Source of the DNA: Coprococcus phoceensis
GTDB taxonomy: Bacteria; Bacillota; Clostridia; Lachnospirales; Lachnospiraceae
Assembly: GCF_900104635.1 (NCBI RefSeq)
Contig: NZ_FNWC01000007.1
Span: 186,001-250,000 of the forward strand
Length of the DNA: 64,000 bases
Direction: 5' to 3'
The notes under the pieces were generated by a model. That model made no database searches. It was not told the DNA's origin and saw only the letters and a list, made by a program, of their open reading frames with translations. Positions 36,123-45,410 of this stretch are shown piece after piece. Position 1 is the first letter of the stretch. The number at the start of each line of letters is the position of its first letter. A program made the position numbers and the translations under genes.

Positions 36123-37841
36123 TTGTATACAGATGGAAAAACCGTGCACTATGGCTATGATGAGCAGATACGACTTTTCGAACTAAAAGAGGGAGGCCGG
36201 ATCATCAGCTATGGGTATGATGCATTGGGCAGACTGTCAGAAATCCAAAAGGACGGACAGATACAGACAGCGTATGGATATGATGCCTTTGGAAACCGTA
36301 CATGGAAAGAAGAAAATGGCGAAAGGACTTCGTACCAGTACAATATCCTCAACCAGATGGTGAGCGAAAAGCATAGAGAAGTCTGGAAAGAGTACGGCTA
36401 CGATAAGAGAGGAAACCTAACCGGCATCCAAGAAAATGGGGCATGGAAAAAACAGTATGTCTATGGTGCCATCAACCGTCTGGAAGAAGCAGTGGATGCG
36501 GCAGGAAAACAGGCAAGATACCAGTACAACGGACTGGGACACCGGATAGGAAAGCAGGAAGGTGTCCTTCCAAAAGAGAAGCTGGAGAAATTGGACCCAC
36601 AAAGCAGGATCGGCATGGAAATCGGAAACAGCCGGCAGATCACCTATACCCTGGACCTGACCAGGCAGTATTATAACCTTCTGGAGCGGACAGAGGAAAA
36701 CCGGAGCCAGAGATACTTCTGGGACGGGAATGTGGCAGCGTATGAAGAGAATGGGGAAAGGAACTATTACCTTCAGGACGAACTGGGAAGCCCACTACGT
36801 ATTGAAGATGAAAGCGGATTTACCAGAGAAACCTATGGATACGGAGCTTTTGGAGAGGATCTGTATGGGAACCAGGGAGTCTTGCAAGTGTTTGGCTATA
36901 CAGGCTACCAGAGAGACAATGTAGCAGGAACCTATTATGCGCAGGCAAGAGAGTATCAGGCGGAAGTCGGAAGATTTGTTAGTGAAGATTTCGTAGGCGG
37001 AGTTACGGGACACCCTTACTCTATTAACAAGTATCAATACTGTGCTGAAAACCCGTTAGCATACATTGATCTGAATGGAAAATTTCTGATAACAGCGATT
37101 TTAGCTACAGCAGCTATTGGAGCAGGTGTAGGAGCAGGAATAAATTTAATATCGCAAGGGATAAATATTGCGAGAGGAAAACAGAAAAAATTTAATGTTG
37201 GTTCTTTTTTTGGAAGTGCTATTGAAGGCGGAATTGTTGCAGGAGTAAGTGCGATTCCGGGTGTAGGATCAGTAGCTGTAGGATTATCGGCTGGAGTTGG
37301 AGGAGGAATTAACAGTGTGTTGAAGCAGTATGGGGAAAGTGGGGAAATAGATATAGGACAGGTGGCAGAAGATGCGATGGTTAGTGGTGTTGTTGGTGGG
37401 ATTGCATATAAATTTACCAGTATACGAAATGCTAAGGCAGGAAAAACACCGACTGCTCAGGAAATATCTGCAAATGCAAAGACAAGAGATGCGAGAAAAA
37501 AAGTATTAGATGAAATAAAAGCAAGTGGGAAGACTCCAAGCGGACTCAGACGAAGAGTTGATAGTTCGTATGCCTTAAAACACAAAGAATTATTAAAAAA
37601 ATACGCTCAATCATCAATAGTTGGAAATAGTAAAGAACTACTTGCTAATCAGCTGGAATATGAAACTGACATATATGTAATTAAAGGGCATGCAAATATA
37701 AAAGGATATATTAAAGATATGTTAAAAGATTTTTTGCCAATAGAAAACAGTGATGATTGGATAATGTTGATATTAAGCAACAATATTAAGGTCGATAAAG
37801 ATGGTGAAGAAACGTTAGAAATTTGTGGAGTAATGGGATAG
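36123..37841 (+). CDS. Truncated Rhs core with a second variable tip
   Basis: 572 codons from TTG 36123, immediately after the previous stop and without a ribosome site. Residues 1-320 are Rhs YD-repeat core, closely matching the main gene but lacking about 80 residues of repeats after GRIISYGYD. The boundary region is KYQYCAENPLAYIDLNG. The tip (about 320-572) has a Gly/Ala-rich hydrophobic part (AIGAGVGAGINLISQG) and a soluble end with no recognised toxin motif. Probably a silent module carrying a different toxin end. Confidence 0.75.
   Translation: MYTDGKTVHYGYDEQIRLFELKEGGRIISYGYDALGRLSEIQKDGQIQTAYGYDAFGNRTWKEENGERTSYQYNILNQMVSEKHREVWKEYGYDKRGNLTGIQENGAWKKQYVYGAINRLEEAVDAAGKQARYQYNGLGHRIGKQEGVLPKEKLEKLDPQSRIGMEIGNSRQITYTLDLTRQYYNLLERTEENRSQRYFWDGNVAAYEENGERNYYLQDELGSPLRIEDESGFTRETYGYGAFGEDLYGNQGVLQVFGYTGYQRDNVAGTYYAQAREYQAEVGRFVSEDFVGGVTGHPYSINKYQYCAENPLAYIDLNGKFLITAILATAAIGAGVGAGINLISQGINIARGKQKKFNVGSFFGSAIEGGIVAGVSAIPGVGSVAVGLSAGVGGGINSVLKQYGESGEIDIGQVAEDAMVSGVVGGIAYKFTSIRNAKAGKTPTAQEISANAKTRDARKKVLDEIKASGKTPSGLRRRVDSSYALKHKELLKKYAQSSIVGNSKELLANQLEYETDIYVIKGHANIKGYIKDMLKDFLPIENSDDWIMLILSNNIKVDKDGEETLEICGVMG
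36211..36980 (+). repeat. Rhs core direct repeat, copy 2
   Basis: Second copy of the 769-base Rhs core block at 32972-33740, in the same orientation and at nearly the same length. Confidence 0.9.
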
Positions 37842-37851
37842 GAGACCAGCT

Positions 37852-38841
37852 ATGAATATTAAAGAACTTGTACCAGTAATCAGCATTCTTTTATCCATAA
37901 GAATAGCTGAATACGCTATGAAAAAATATAAGGAACAGAAAGACGTTGAGGTAACAAAAAAGCAGAAATCCAGAAAGCAGACAAAAAAATATATAATTAC
38001 AGCACCCAGCATCTTGAAAGTAGGATTACCATGCGGAATATTTTTTGGTTGTACAACTATTGCTTTTATTTTAAGTCAGATCTTCAAATGGGAATTTGTA
38101 CAACAGATAGAAAATTGTTATTTTATGTTGATTTGTTTGTTGGTATCTATAGGATTTACAGTATTAGGAATTGTTCTGACATTATATGGATACATATGGA
38201 AGATAGAATATGACACACAAGAGATTATCTACCGTTCTGCATTAGGAATTACAAGGAAATATAGAATTGAAGATATTACAAGATGCGTAGGAAAGAGAAG
38301 AAATCAATATCGCTTTTATCAAGGGGAGAAAAAGATATTCCAGTATGAAATGGATGCAGAAGGAGATGTTTATGATTTACTAATTATTTTGAAAAAAAGG
38401 GGGATAGATGAAGAAGAATTGATTCCATCTACGAAAGAGCACTGCATCGTAGAGCCAATGATTATCCGGAAAATATTGCCTATCATAGGTTTCTGCATTT
38501 ATACTTTTTTTACAATTGTATTATTTTTGACTCGAGATGGGAAAATTTGGATGTATCTGTTGCTGGGAGTGATAGATTTACTGTTGCTTTATTACAGCGG
38601 TGTCTATTGGTATGATCAACTGGAAGTACAAGACAAACTTTATAAGAAAGATTTTCTAAAGAAAATGCGGACAGTTGAATTTAAAGAGATTACAAAGGTT
38701 GAGCAACACAAAAGTATAATAGAAAAGGAGTACATAATTATTTATGTAAAAGGAGAAAAACCAATAAAAATAGACAGATATAATGAAAATGTAGAAGTTT
38801 TGCTAATGAGATTAAAGGATGAAAAAATATCTGTAATGTGA
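37852..38841 (+). CDS. Putative immunity protein with duplicated membrane/beta domains
   Basis: 329 residues, ATG 37852 after TAGGAGA. The protein looks like an internal duplication: each half has two membrane helices followed by a beta-rich domain (IWKIEYDTQEIIYRSALG with IEDITRC; then WYDQLEVQDKLYKKDF with FKEITKVEQH). The W-xV/Y-x-n-x-I pattern and the DIT motif link it to the DUF6560-like proteins nearby. It follows the second Rhs tip by ten bases, the immunity position. Confidence 0.7.
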   Translation: MNIKELVPVISILLSIRIAEYAMKKYKEQKDVEVTKKQKSRKQTKKYIITAPSILKVGLPCGIFFGCTTIAFILSQIFKWEFVQQIENCYFMLICLLVSIGFTVLGIVLTLYGYIWKIEYDTQEIIYRSALGITRKYRIEDITRCVGKRRNQYRFYQGEKKIFQYEMDAEGDVYDLLIILKKRGIDEEELIPSTKEHCIVEPMIIRKILPIIGFCIYTFFTIVLFLTRDGKIWMYLLLGVIDLLLLYYSGVYWYDQLEVQDKLYKKDFLKKMRTVEFKEITKVEQHKSIIEKEYIIIYVKGEKPIKIDRYNENVEVLLMRLKDEKISVM

Positions 38842-38865
38842 TTGATAAATAATGTGGAAGATTAG

Positions 38866-39615
38866 GATAAAGAAGAAGCAGTACTTATTCGGATAAAAAA
38901 GGAAAGCCATTATGTTTCTTTGAATGAGCAGGAGTTTGTCTATTCTCTGCAAGAAGAATCGGCGATGAAAGATATTGCTATTTCTGAAACTGTAAAAAAC
39001 CGCATTGAAAGAAATCAGAAGCGAGTTCACGAACTGGATATGCTTATCAGGAAAATCTATGAAGATAATGTGATTGGAAGATTGCCGGACAGACTTTTTC
39101 AGAGTATGCTTACTGATTATGAAAATGAGCAGAACGAGCTGAACAAGATTATTGAGACTGACACCGCTGATATGCAACGGATTATAGGCGGTCAAAATAA
39201 TGTGGAGCGTTTTCTAAAGCTGGTCAAAAAGTATGAGAACATTACAGAACTTACTCCTGCCATGATAAATGAATTTATCGACAAAATTCTGGTTCACGAG
39301 CCACAAGGAAAAGGTGCAGACCGCACCACAGAGGTGGAGATATATCTTAACTATGTCGGGCAATTTCAAGTACCTGTGGAGCAGCATGAACCAACAGAGG
39401 AAGAAAGGATTGCTGCTGAAAAAGAGGCGGAACGACTTCGCAGAAAACGAGAATCCAATCGTAAGTATATGAAAAAGATTCGTGAGAAATCAAAAGAATT
39501 TGCGGAGCATGAGCGTATACCAGAAGAAAAAAGCTCTGATAGCAATGTGTGTTTTGAACAGAACGCCACAAGCAAATCAAATCGGCAAAAAGTGAAAGGA
39601 GAAAAAATAGCATGA
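38866..39615 (+). pseudogene. Large serine recombinase, C-terminal part
   Basis: The frame is open from 38866 and encodes the coiled-coil and DUF4368-like tail of TnpX/Tn4451-type recombinases (RIERNQKRVHELDMLIRKIY, ITELTPAMINEFIDKILVHE, RRKRESNRKYMKKIREK). The catalytic N-terminal resolvase domain and zinc ribbon are gone, so the element can no longer excise by its own enzyme. The stop overlaps the tnpV start by four bases. Confidence 0.85.
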
Positions 39616-39995
39616 CAGAATTGAAACCACGAATCCATGATGAAAGCAATGGTCTGGACTATGTTCTTGTGGGCGATTACTATGTGCCGGACTTGAAGCT
39701 GCCGGAGGAACACCGCCCTATCGGTATGTGGGGCAGACTGCACAGGACATATTTGGAGCAGTACCGCCCTGCAAGGTTATCTGCCCTCTGTTTATCCGGC
39801 GAACTGCATACTTACCTTGCTGACCTGAACGAACAGGCAGCGGAAAGGTGCAGCCTTATCATTGAGCAGATGAAACAAGCCGAGGGTGTGACCGAAACCA
39901 TGAAAGCAGACAATCAGATGTTGTGGGTACAGTCCATGAACTCTATCCGTAACCGAGCCGAAGAAATCATCAGACAGGAAATGATTTACTGCTGA
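39612..39995 (+). CDS. tnpV: TnpV family transposon protein
   Basis: 127 residues beginning MTELKPRIHDESNGLDYVLVGDYYVPDL and containing RPIGMWGRLHRTYLEQYRP, the recognisable TnpV family pattern of clostridial transposons. AAAGGAG lies upstream, overlapping the end of the recombinase tail. The function of TnpV in transfer or excision is unknown. Confidence 0.9.
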   Translation: MTELKPRIHDESNGLDYVLVGDYYVPDLKLPEEHRPIGMWGRLHRTYLEQYRPARLSALCLSGELHTYLADLNEQAAERCSLIIEQMKQAEGVTETMKADNQMLWVQSMNSIRNRAEEIIRQEMIYC

Positions 39996-40104
39996 TTTTA
40001 TCAAGTCCAAAACCAACAATTTTATATCGTCAACGAAGCGACAGGTATTTCCTTATGAAGTGTCTGTCGCTTTTCATTTATCAAACTTTAAGGAGGAAAA
40101 CACA

Positions 40105-40353
40105 ATGAAGATGAACCGGAATGAAATGGAAGCCCTTTATGCCTTTGGCTGTCCGAACCTGAAAGCAACTGTCGAGCGTTTGCGTATGGTGGCTGCCCTT
40201 GCACCCGATCCGGCGGCGAAGAAGCTGTTTTATATGCTTTCCGTCAAGCTGAGTGCTGAGGGTGTTGAAAGGTGGTATCGTTGCTTTTACCGCAGGCTGA
40301 GGGTGTTGAAAAACCGTAGGGAGGGCTGCTATGACGAGACTGACGAAGATTGA
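40105..40353 (+). CDS. Small transposon-associated protein, 82 aa
   Basis: Starts at ATG 40105 with AAGGAGG at a good distance. MNRNEMEALYAFGCPNLKATVERLRMVAAL gives an N-terminal helical bundle with a basic C-terminus. Proteins like this lie beside tnpV in gut mobile elements; no function is known. It overlaps the start of the next small gene by 23 bases. Confidence 0.75.
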   Translation: MKMNRNEMEALYAFGCPNLKATVERLRMVAALAPDPAAKKLFYMLSVKLSAEGVERWYRCFYRRLRVLKNRREGCYDETDED

Positions 40354-40639
40354 GAAAGAAACAATCGTTCTCTTTAATGAGGGCGAGGACAAGGCAAATA
40401 TCTACACCCACAACGCCGGATTGAAAAAGAGGTTGGCTGCTTTTGCTAAGAAGTACCCTGACCTTTGCCGACTGGAAAAATCCAATGTTCAAGGCGGTGT
40501 TTCTTATGTGCTGGCAAAGTCCCGTCTGTCTATCCGCTTCCTGCCGCCTTACAGCGAGGAACGCAGACAGAAAGCCAGTGAATATGCGAAAAAGCATGGG
40601 CTGAACAGCCAGCAGGGATACTGTGATAATCAGGGCTGA
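40331..40639 (+). CDS. Small transposon-associated protein, 102 aa
   Basis: Starts MTRLTKIEKETIVLFNEGEDKANIYTHN with GGGAGGGC just upstream, overlapping the previous gene. Helical and basic, with a C-terminal PPYSEERRQKASEYAKKHG. A family member in clostridial transposons by look; its function is unknown. It is the last native gene before the first spacer repeat of the cassette array. Confidence 0.75.
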   Translation: MTRLTKIEKETIVLFNEGEDKANIYTHNAGLKKRLAAFAKKYPDLCRLEKSNVQGGVSYVLAKSRLSIRFLPPYSEERRQKASEYAKKHGLNSQQGYCDNQG

Positions 40640-40679
40640 TATGCGGTTAAAATGTCAGGTGCAAACCTGATGTTTTGAC

Positions 40680-40807
40680 CGTTGCCTATCGCCTGTGAGG
40701 AAAGTATCGGAGACTATAAATTTTACGGAAATGTGCGTTACAAGGTTTGAACAGGAACTCTGTACACAAAATTTTTTCTTCTATTCTTTAGGCTGATGAA
40801 GTATAAT
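40680..40807 (+). repeat. Cassette spacer A, copy 1 (partial) with promoter
   Basis: Starts CCTATCGCCTGTGAGG-like and runs through GTGCGTTACAAGG and a T-rich tract to GTTGATGAAG-like sequence and TATAAT (40802-40807). Lacks the terminator half seen in the full copies. It drives the 40854 gene. Confidence 0.8.
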
Positions 40808-40853
40808 AGACAAAAGATAATTTTAGAAGTGAGCTTTTCGGGAGGCAGTATAT

Positions 40854-41329
40854 ATGGAAAAAAGTAAGGTAGAATTTGTATATAAAAATATTTCTTCATT
40901 AAACAAGATAAGTATAGTGAATAAAAAAATATTTCGTATTTTGCCATATATTTGTGTGCCATCACTTGCTATAGGGGGGATTGCGGTTTTCCTAAAAGAA
41001 ATGTTGCCTATAAAAGGAGTGTTGCCTAATTATATTAGACTTGTTTGCTTAGTCATATTTTTCTTAACCTTTTTGATGTGGTTGGTGTCTTTCTTTTTTG
41101 AATACATTTTCCTGTTTTTATGGAAATGCCCTGTATGTAAAGGAAAATTTCCATGGTATAAGACTACTTTGGGATATTTAGGAGAAGAAGGAGGTAGTCT
41201 TGTAAATAAAGAAGTTAAAGATATTTGTGACCGCAAGAATAAGAAAATATCTTTAATTCAATATGAAAATAGCAATTTAATCATTCCCAAAAAGTGTCCG
41301 CATTGTGGTGAAGTTATATGGAAAAAATA
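40854..41329 (+). CDS. Cassette protein: membrane protein with zinc ribbon, 158 aa
   Basis: GGGAGG upstream of the ATG. Two membrane helices (ILPYICVPSLAIGGIAVFLK and VCLVIFFLTFLMWLVSFFF) are followed by a cytoplasmic ribbon with CPVC and CPHC pairs that could bind zinc. Similarity to known families is not recognised. It stands alone between two spacer repeats with its own promoter. Being a small membrane protein in an array of immunity-like genes, it may be an immunity protein; inference. Confidence 0.75.
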
Positions 41330-41347
41330 ATTTTTGTAGATTACCTG

Positions 41348-41585
41348 TAATCTGCCACAACTGAATATGACCGTTAAGGTCAGATGAAGAAACTGATGTA
41401 TTGAGCGTAAAGCGATCATGCGTCGGTTTTTCTTATTTCATGAGCTGACAGAATTCCGACTGTATATCACCCGTGAGGAAAGTATCGGGGACTATGGATT
41501 TTGCAGAAATGTGCGTTACAAGGCTTGAACAGGAACTCTGCACACAAAATTTTTTCTTCCATTCTTTAAGTTGATGAAGTATAAT
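41348..41585 (+). repeat. Cassette spacer A, full copy 2
   Basis: 238-base unit. It opens with AATCTGCCACAACTGAATATG, then a terminator-like hairpin whose right arm ends GTCGGTTTTTCTT. A conserved middle (GAGCTGACAGAATTCCGAC) leads to the promoter TTGATGAAGTATAAT. It terminates the previous cassette and starts the next. Confidence 0.9.
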
Positions 41586-41662
41586 AAAATATGAAAAATT
41601 GAGGTTTTTAATGCTCGATTTCAAACAATCATTTTTATATATCTGGAACTATGGAGGGCAAA

Positions 41663-42232
41663 ATGAATGATTTTTTACGAATGTGTTTTAATATAATTAC
41701 ACAAATAGGTCCCTATTTAGTTGTACTTCTTCTTTTGAAATATCTTGTAAATCTTCAACAAAAGAGAGCTAAAGAACGAGAGGAAGAACAGAAAAAGGGA
41801 ATAATTAGGACGCATTATATAATAAAAACCGAAAAAGTACTTACTATGTTTTTTGTATTGGCGGTGTTTCTTTTTGGGGGAGCTACGGTAGCCAGTGCTA
41901 TTCAACAAGATGATTTATTGCCACCAATTGGTTTTAGTATTTTCTTTATTGTTTCTTTAATCGGCTCATTGAACATGATTATGTGGAAACTGGAAGTGAA
42001 CGGAGATGAAATCACATGGCGTTCAACTTTTGGAAGAAAGAGAACTTTTCGCTTTGAAGATATTACATATTGCGAGATGAAGGGAAATTCTATTCGTGTA
42101 TATGTCAATGGCAAAAAATTATTCACTATTGACAGCGGTGTTGATGATAGTGAATTTATGGAGGATATAGAGAGAAGAAGAATCCCTGTAAAATCTTACT
42201 GGGCAAATCAGCATAAGAAAAATCGTAAATGA
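41663..42232 (+). CDS. Cassette protein: DUF6560-like membrane protein
   Basis: 189 residues from ATG 41663, GGAGG upstream. Same architecture as the presumed Rhs immunity protein at 34.5 kb, and very similar over its length (KEREEEQKKGIIRTHYIIKT, GSLNMIMWKLEVNGDEITWR, RRRIPVKSYWANQHKKNRK). It carries no toxin gene beside it, so it is an orphan. It could protect the host from Rhs tips of other strains; this is inferred from family membership. Confidence 0.8.
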   Translation: MNDFLRMCFNIITQIGPYLVVLLLLKYLVNLQQKRAKEREEEQKKGIIRTHYIIKTEKVLTMFFVLAVFLFGGATVASAIQQDDLLPPIGFSIFFIVSLIGSLNMIMWKLEVNGDEITWRSTFGRKRTFRFEDITYCEMKGNSIRVYVNGKKLFTIDSGVDDSEFMEDIERRRIPVKSYWANQHKKNRK

Positions 42233-42261
42233 CATAGATTTTATAACAGTACGATGTTAAA

Positions 42262-42421
42262 CAACTGAATATGACCGTCAAGGTCAGATGAAGAAACCGA
42301 TGTATTGAGCGTAAAGCGATCATGCGTCGGTTTTTCTTACATGAGCTGACAGAATTCCGACTGTATATCACCCGTGAGGAAAGTATCGGTGACTATGGAT
42401 TTTGCATAAATGCGCGTTACG
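42262..42421 (+). repeat. Cassette spacer A, copy 3 (promoter half replaced)
   Basis: Keeps the terminator hairpin and the middle part up to AATGCGCGTTACGGG, then departs; a separate TATAAT at about 42476 serves the next gene. This shows spacers can recombine internally. Confidence 0.85.
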
Positions 42422-42515
42422 GGTAAGTAAAAAACTACTTGATAGAGTGTGAATTGAATTGTTCATGTCGGTATGATATAATTTACTGAAATGAAGCAAG
42501 AAGGTGGACTTTTGT

Positions 42516-43265
42516 ATGAAAAAATTTTTGAAAATATTGCTAATCATTATAGGAATAGTTTTTTTAATTTTTGCAGCGCTGATATGTATTGGACTGTTTG
42601 TTGATTATGATGACCATATTGAAAATGGTCGTTATACTTATGTTCCGGAAGAAGAAAACAAAGGAAATGAGTATATTGAGTTTAAGTTGACAGATAATGG
42701 CAAAGACGATTCTAAACTTACATATTATAACTCTATCGAAGAAGCTATTTTGAATTCCCCCTTAAAAGCAGAACATGAAAATTTATCAGCTCCAGAAGAT
42801 TTTCTTAATCATGTTGATGAAATATTGCATATATGGAATGGCAAACAGTATGATACGGTTTTCTATCGGGCAGGAAGTGATAACGATCCCGTTCAAGGTT
42901 TTGTGATTGTACGCTGCAAAAAAAAGATAGAAAATGAAAGTACACAATATGCGTTTGTAAATGCTACACCAGCTACCACTACACCAGATACCACTTATGG
43001 GGGAGACTTCAAAAAATTTATCCATTTATCTTTAACAATAAGTGATATTCAACAAGACTTAAATCCAAATTATCCGGATACCAGATTCGTTTTTGGCTAT
43101 GCACATGATAAAGAAATTTACTCATTAGAAGTAGAAGGTCAAAAGCCAGATGGGATTATAGAATATGAAGAATATGGTAGAACGATGTATATGTGGTATT
43201 ATAACGATTTGAAAAGCAATAAAAGAGGCGATTGTCTGAGCTACTCAGTAGATGTGCCAGAGTAA
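42516..43265 (+). CDS. Cassette protein: membrane-anchored extracytoplasmic protein, 249 aa
   Basis: ATG 42516 with GAAGGTGG upstream. One N-terminal membrane helix (ILLIIIGIVFLIFAALICIG) is followed by a long acidic, Tyr-rich domain, presumably outside the membrane (NPNYPDTRFVFGYAHDKEIY). No known domain is recognised. It is the single gene of its cassette. Confidence 0.75.
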   Translation: MKKFLKILLIIIGIVFLIFAALICIGLFVDYDDHIENGRYTYVPEEENKGNEYIEFKLTDNGKDDSKLTYYNSIEEAILNSPLKAEHENLSAPEDFLNHVDEILHIWNGKQYDTVFYRAGSDNDPVQGFVIVRCKKKIENESTQYAFVNATPATTTPDTTYGGDFKKFIHLSLTISDIQQDLNPNYPDTRFVFGYAHDKEIYSLEVEGQKPDGIIEYEEYGRTMYMWYYNDLKSNKRGDCLSYSVDVPE

Positions 43266-43280
43266 TTTTTCAAATTGGCT

Positions 43281-43517
43281 AATCTGCCACAACTGAATAT
43301 GACCGTCAAGGTCAGATGAAGAAACCGATGTATTGAGCGTAAAGCGATCATGCGTCGGTTTTTCTTATTTCATGAGCTGACAGAATTCCGACTGTATATC
43401 ACCCGTGAGGAAAGTATCGGGGACTATGGATTTTGCATAAATGCGCGTTACAAGGCTTGAACAGGAACTCTGCACACAAATTTTTTCTTCCATTCGTTAA
43501 GTTGATGAAGTATAATG
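43281..43517 (+). repeat. Cassette spacer A, full copy 4
   Basis: Nearly identical to the full copy at 41348-41585, including hairpin, middle and promoter ending TATAAT. Confidence 0.9.
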
Positions 43518-43554
43518 AAAAATAAGATAAAGTTAATTCTTGGAGGTGTTATTC

Positions 43555-43935
43555 ATGTTTGGTTTTAAGAAAAATGAAAAGCCAACGCTCATTATTGAAG
43601 CAAAAGATCTAATGGAAATTATCAAGTCTGATTATGATAATGATATGGCTTTTACTCTTATTGAGTTTTCCTATAATGAGAAAAAATATGTGATGGGTTC
43701 CTGTGTTTTACCTGCTAACGCAGAGGAATGTAAAGAAAATATATCTTTTATATTTCAAGACAGAGTTTTTGAAAGTTTTGAGGAATTTCAAACTGCTATT
43801 ATTATAGATAATAAAAACATCTTACAATTAGAAAAACCCCTTGAAATTTTAAGAGCAGGAATTATTGATAATGAGCCTATGCTGAAAACGCCATGGGGAG
43901 ATAAAAGATTAGCTGATAAAGCTGTTAATAAATAG
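43555..43935 (+). CDS. Cassette protein: soluble, 126 aa
   Basis: ATG 43555 with TTGGAGGTG upstream. A cytoplasmic acidic protein (MFGFKKNEKPTLIIEAKDLM) with a mixed alpha/beta pattern and a C-terminal TPWGDKRLADKAVNK. No family recognised. It forms a two-gene cassette with the membrane protein that follows 28 bases later. Confidence 0.75.
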   Translation: MFGFKKNEKPTLIIEAKDLMEIIKSDYDNDMAFTLIEFSYNEKKYVMGSCVLPANAEECKENISFIFQDRVFESFEEFQTAIIIDNKNILQLEKPLEILRAGIIDNEPMLKTPWGDKRLADKAVNK

Positions 43936-43963
43936 CGTGTCGCTTTGAAAGGAGTACAAATTT

Positions 43964-44410
43964 ATGGCATTATTGATGTTTAGAACTTTTGGAGTGATTA
44001 TAGTATCATTTATAGTCTTAATTATGTATGTTTTGCATAGAAAGAAAAATGGGAAGTTTATAAAACGAAAGGCTGTCAATGAAGAAGAAAAAATAAAATA
44101 TCAAAAATGGGAAAAAATAATCAATGTGATGGCAGTTGTTGGGTTATTGATTCTCGGTATATTTATAACTGTTCCTTGTTGCTTGGATATACCTTATTTA
44201 CTATCTAACAATTTAGTTGAAGTTACCGGAGAAGTTACACAAGGTGCAATGTCAGGAGAAAACTCTAATAGTGAAAGAAGAATACATATTAGAGATGAGA
44301 AAACTGGAGAAGAACATTCATTAAAATATTGGGGAACAGGTAGCGATTTAGGAGATAAGATAACTGTAAGGTATTTACCACACACAGAATATGGGTATGT
44401 AGTTGAATAG
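43964..44410 (+). CDS. Cassette protein: two-helix membrane protein, paralogue of the 49.1 kb gene
   Basis: 148 residues, AAAGGAG upstream. Two membrane helices frame a basic cytoplasmic loop. The outer C-terminal domain carries SERRIHIRDEKTGEE and ITVRYLPHTEYGYVVE. The 49106-49576 protein has the same plan and the matching stretches SERRSIFLYDK and LKVQYLPHTKYGAIVE, so both cassette arrays drew from one gene family. Confidence 0.75.
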   Translation: MALLMFRTFGVIIVSFIVLIMYVLHRKKNGKFIKRKAVNEEEKIKYQKWEKIINVMAVVGLLILGIFITVPCCLDIPYLLSNNLVEVTGEVTQGAMSGENSNSERRIHIRDEKTGEEHSLKYWGTGSDLGDKITVRYLPHTEYGYVVE

Positions 44411-44459
44411 AATAAAAATAAATATCCTATTTTGTTTTGGGAAATTTGTAGATTACCTG

Positions 44460-44697
44460 TAATCTGCCACAACTGAATATGACCGTCAAGGTCAGATAAA
44501 GAAACCGATGTATTGAGCGTAAAGCGATCATGCGTCGGTTTTTCTTATTTCATGAGCTGACAGAATTCCGACTGTATATCACCCGTGAGGAAAGTATCGG
44601 GGACTATGGATTTTGCAGAAATGTGCGTTACAAGGCTTGAACAGGAACTCTGTACACAAAATTTTTTCTTCCATTCTTTAAGTTGATGAAGTATAAT
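44460..44697 (+). repeat. Cassette spacer A, full copy 5
   Basis: Same 238-base unit as at 41348 and 43281, ending in TATAAT at 44692-44697. Confidence 0.9.
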
Positions 44698-44776
44698 GAG
44701 ATATGAAAAATTGAGGTTTTTAATACTCGATTTCAAACAATCATTTTTATATAGCTGGAACTATGGAGGGCAAAAA

Positions 44777-45346
44777 ATGAATGGTTTTTTACGAATGTGT
44801 TTGAATATAATTACACAAATAGGTCCCTATTTAGTTGTACTTCTTCTTTTGTCATATATTGTAAATCTTCAGCAAAAGAGATCTAAAGAACGAGAGGAAG
44901 AACAGAAAAAGGGAATAATAAGGACGCATTATATAATAAAAACCGAAAAAGTACTTACTATGTTTTTTGTATTGGCGGTGTTTCTTTTTGGGGGAGCTAC
45001 GGTAGCCAGTGCTATTCAACAAGATGATTTGTTTCCACCACTCGTTTTTAGCATTTTCTTTATTGTTTCTTTAATCGGCTCATTGAATATGATTATGTGG
45101 AAACTGGAAGTGAACGGAGATGAAATCACATGGCGTTCAACTTTTGGCAGAAAGAGAACTTTTCACTTTGAAGATATTACCTATTGCGAGAGAAAGAAAG
45201 GTTCTATGCGTGTATATGTAAATGGAGAAAAATTATTTACCATTGATAGTAATATTGACAAAGAAGAATTTATGGAGGACATAAAAAGAAGAAGAATCCC
45301 TGTAAAATCTTACTGGGCAAATCAGCATAAGAAAAATCGTAAATGA
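44777..45346 (+). CDS. Cassette protein: DUF6560-like membrane protein, second copy
   Basis: 189 residues from ATG 44777 with TATGGAGGGC upstream. Nearly identical to the 41663 protein in its first two thirds. Its last third resembles the Rhs-linked protein at 34.5 kb instead (CERKKGSMRVYVNGEKLFTI, DSNIDKEEFMEDIKRR). The gene therefore looks like a mosaic of the two. Orphan immunity is the likely role; inferred. Confidence 0.8.
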   Translation: MNGFLRMCLNIITQIGPYLVVLLLLSYIVNLQQKRSKEREEEQKKGIIRTHYIIKTEKVLTMFFVLAVFLFGGATVASAIQQDDLFPPLVFSIFFIVSLIGSLNMIMWKLEVNGDEITWRSTFGRKRTFHFEDITYCERKKGSMRVYVNGEKLFTIDSNIDKEEFMEDIKRRRIPVKSYWANQHKKNRK

Positions 45347-45375
45347 CATAGATTTTATAACAGTACGATGTTAGA

Positions 45376-45410
45376 CAACTGAATATGACCGTAAAGGAAG
45401 ATGAAATATG
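45376..45410 (+). repeat. Cassette spacer A, minimal copy 6
   Basis: Only CAACTGAATATGACCGT and a few bases remain. It leads straight into the ribosome site of the next gene, so that gene is transcribed with the one before. Confidence 0.6.
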
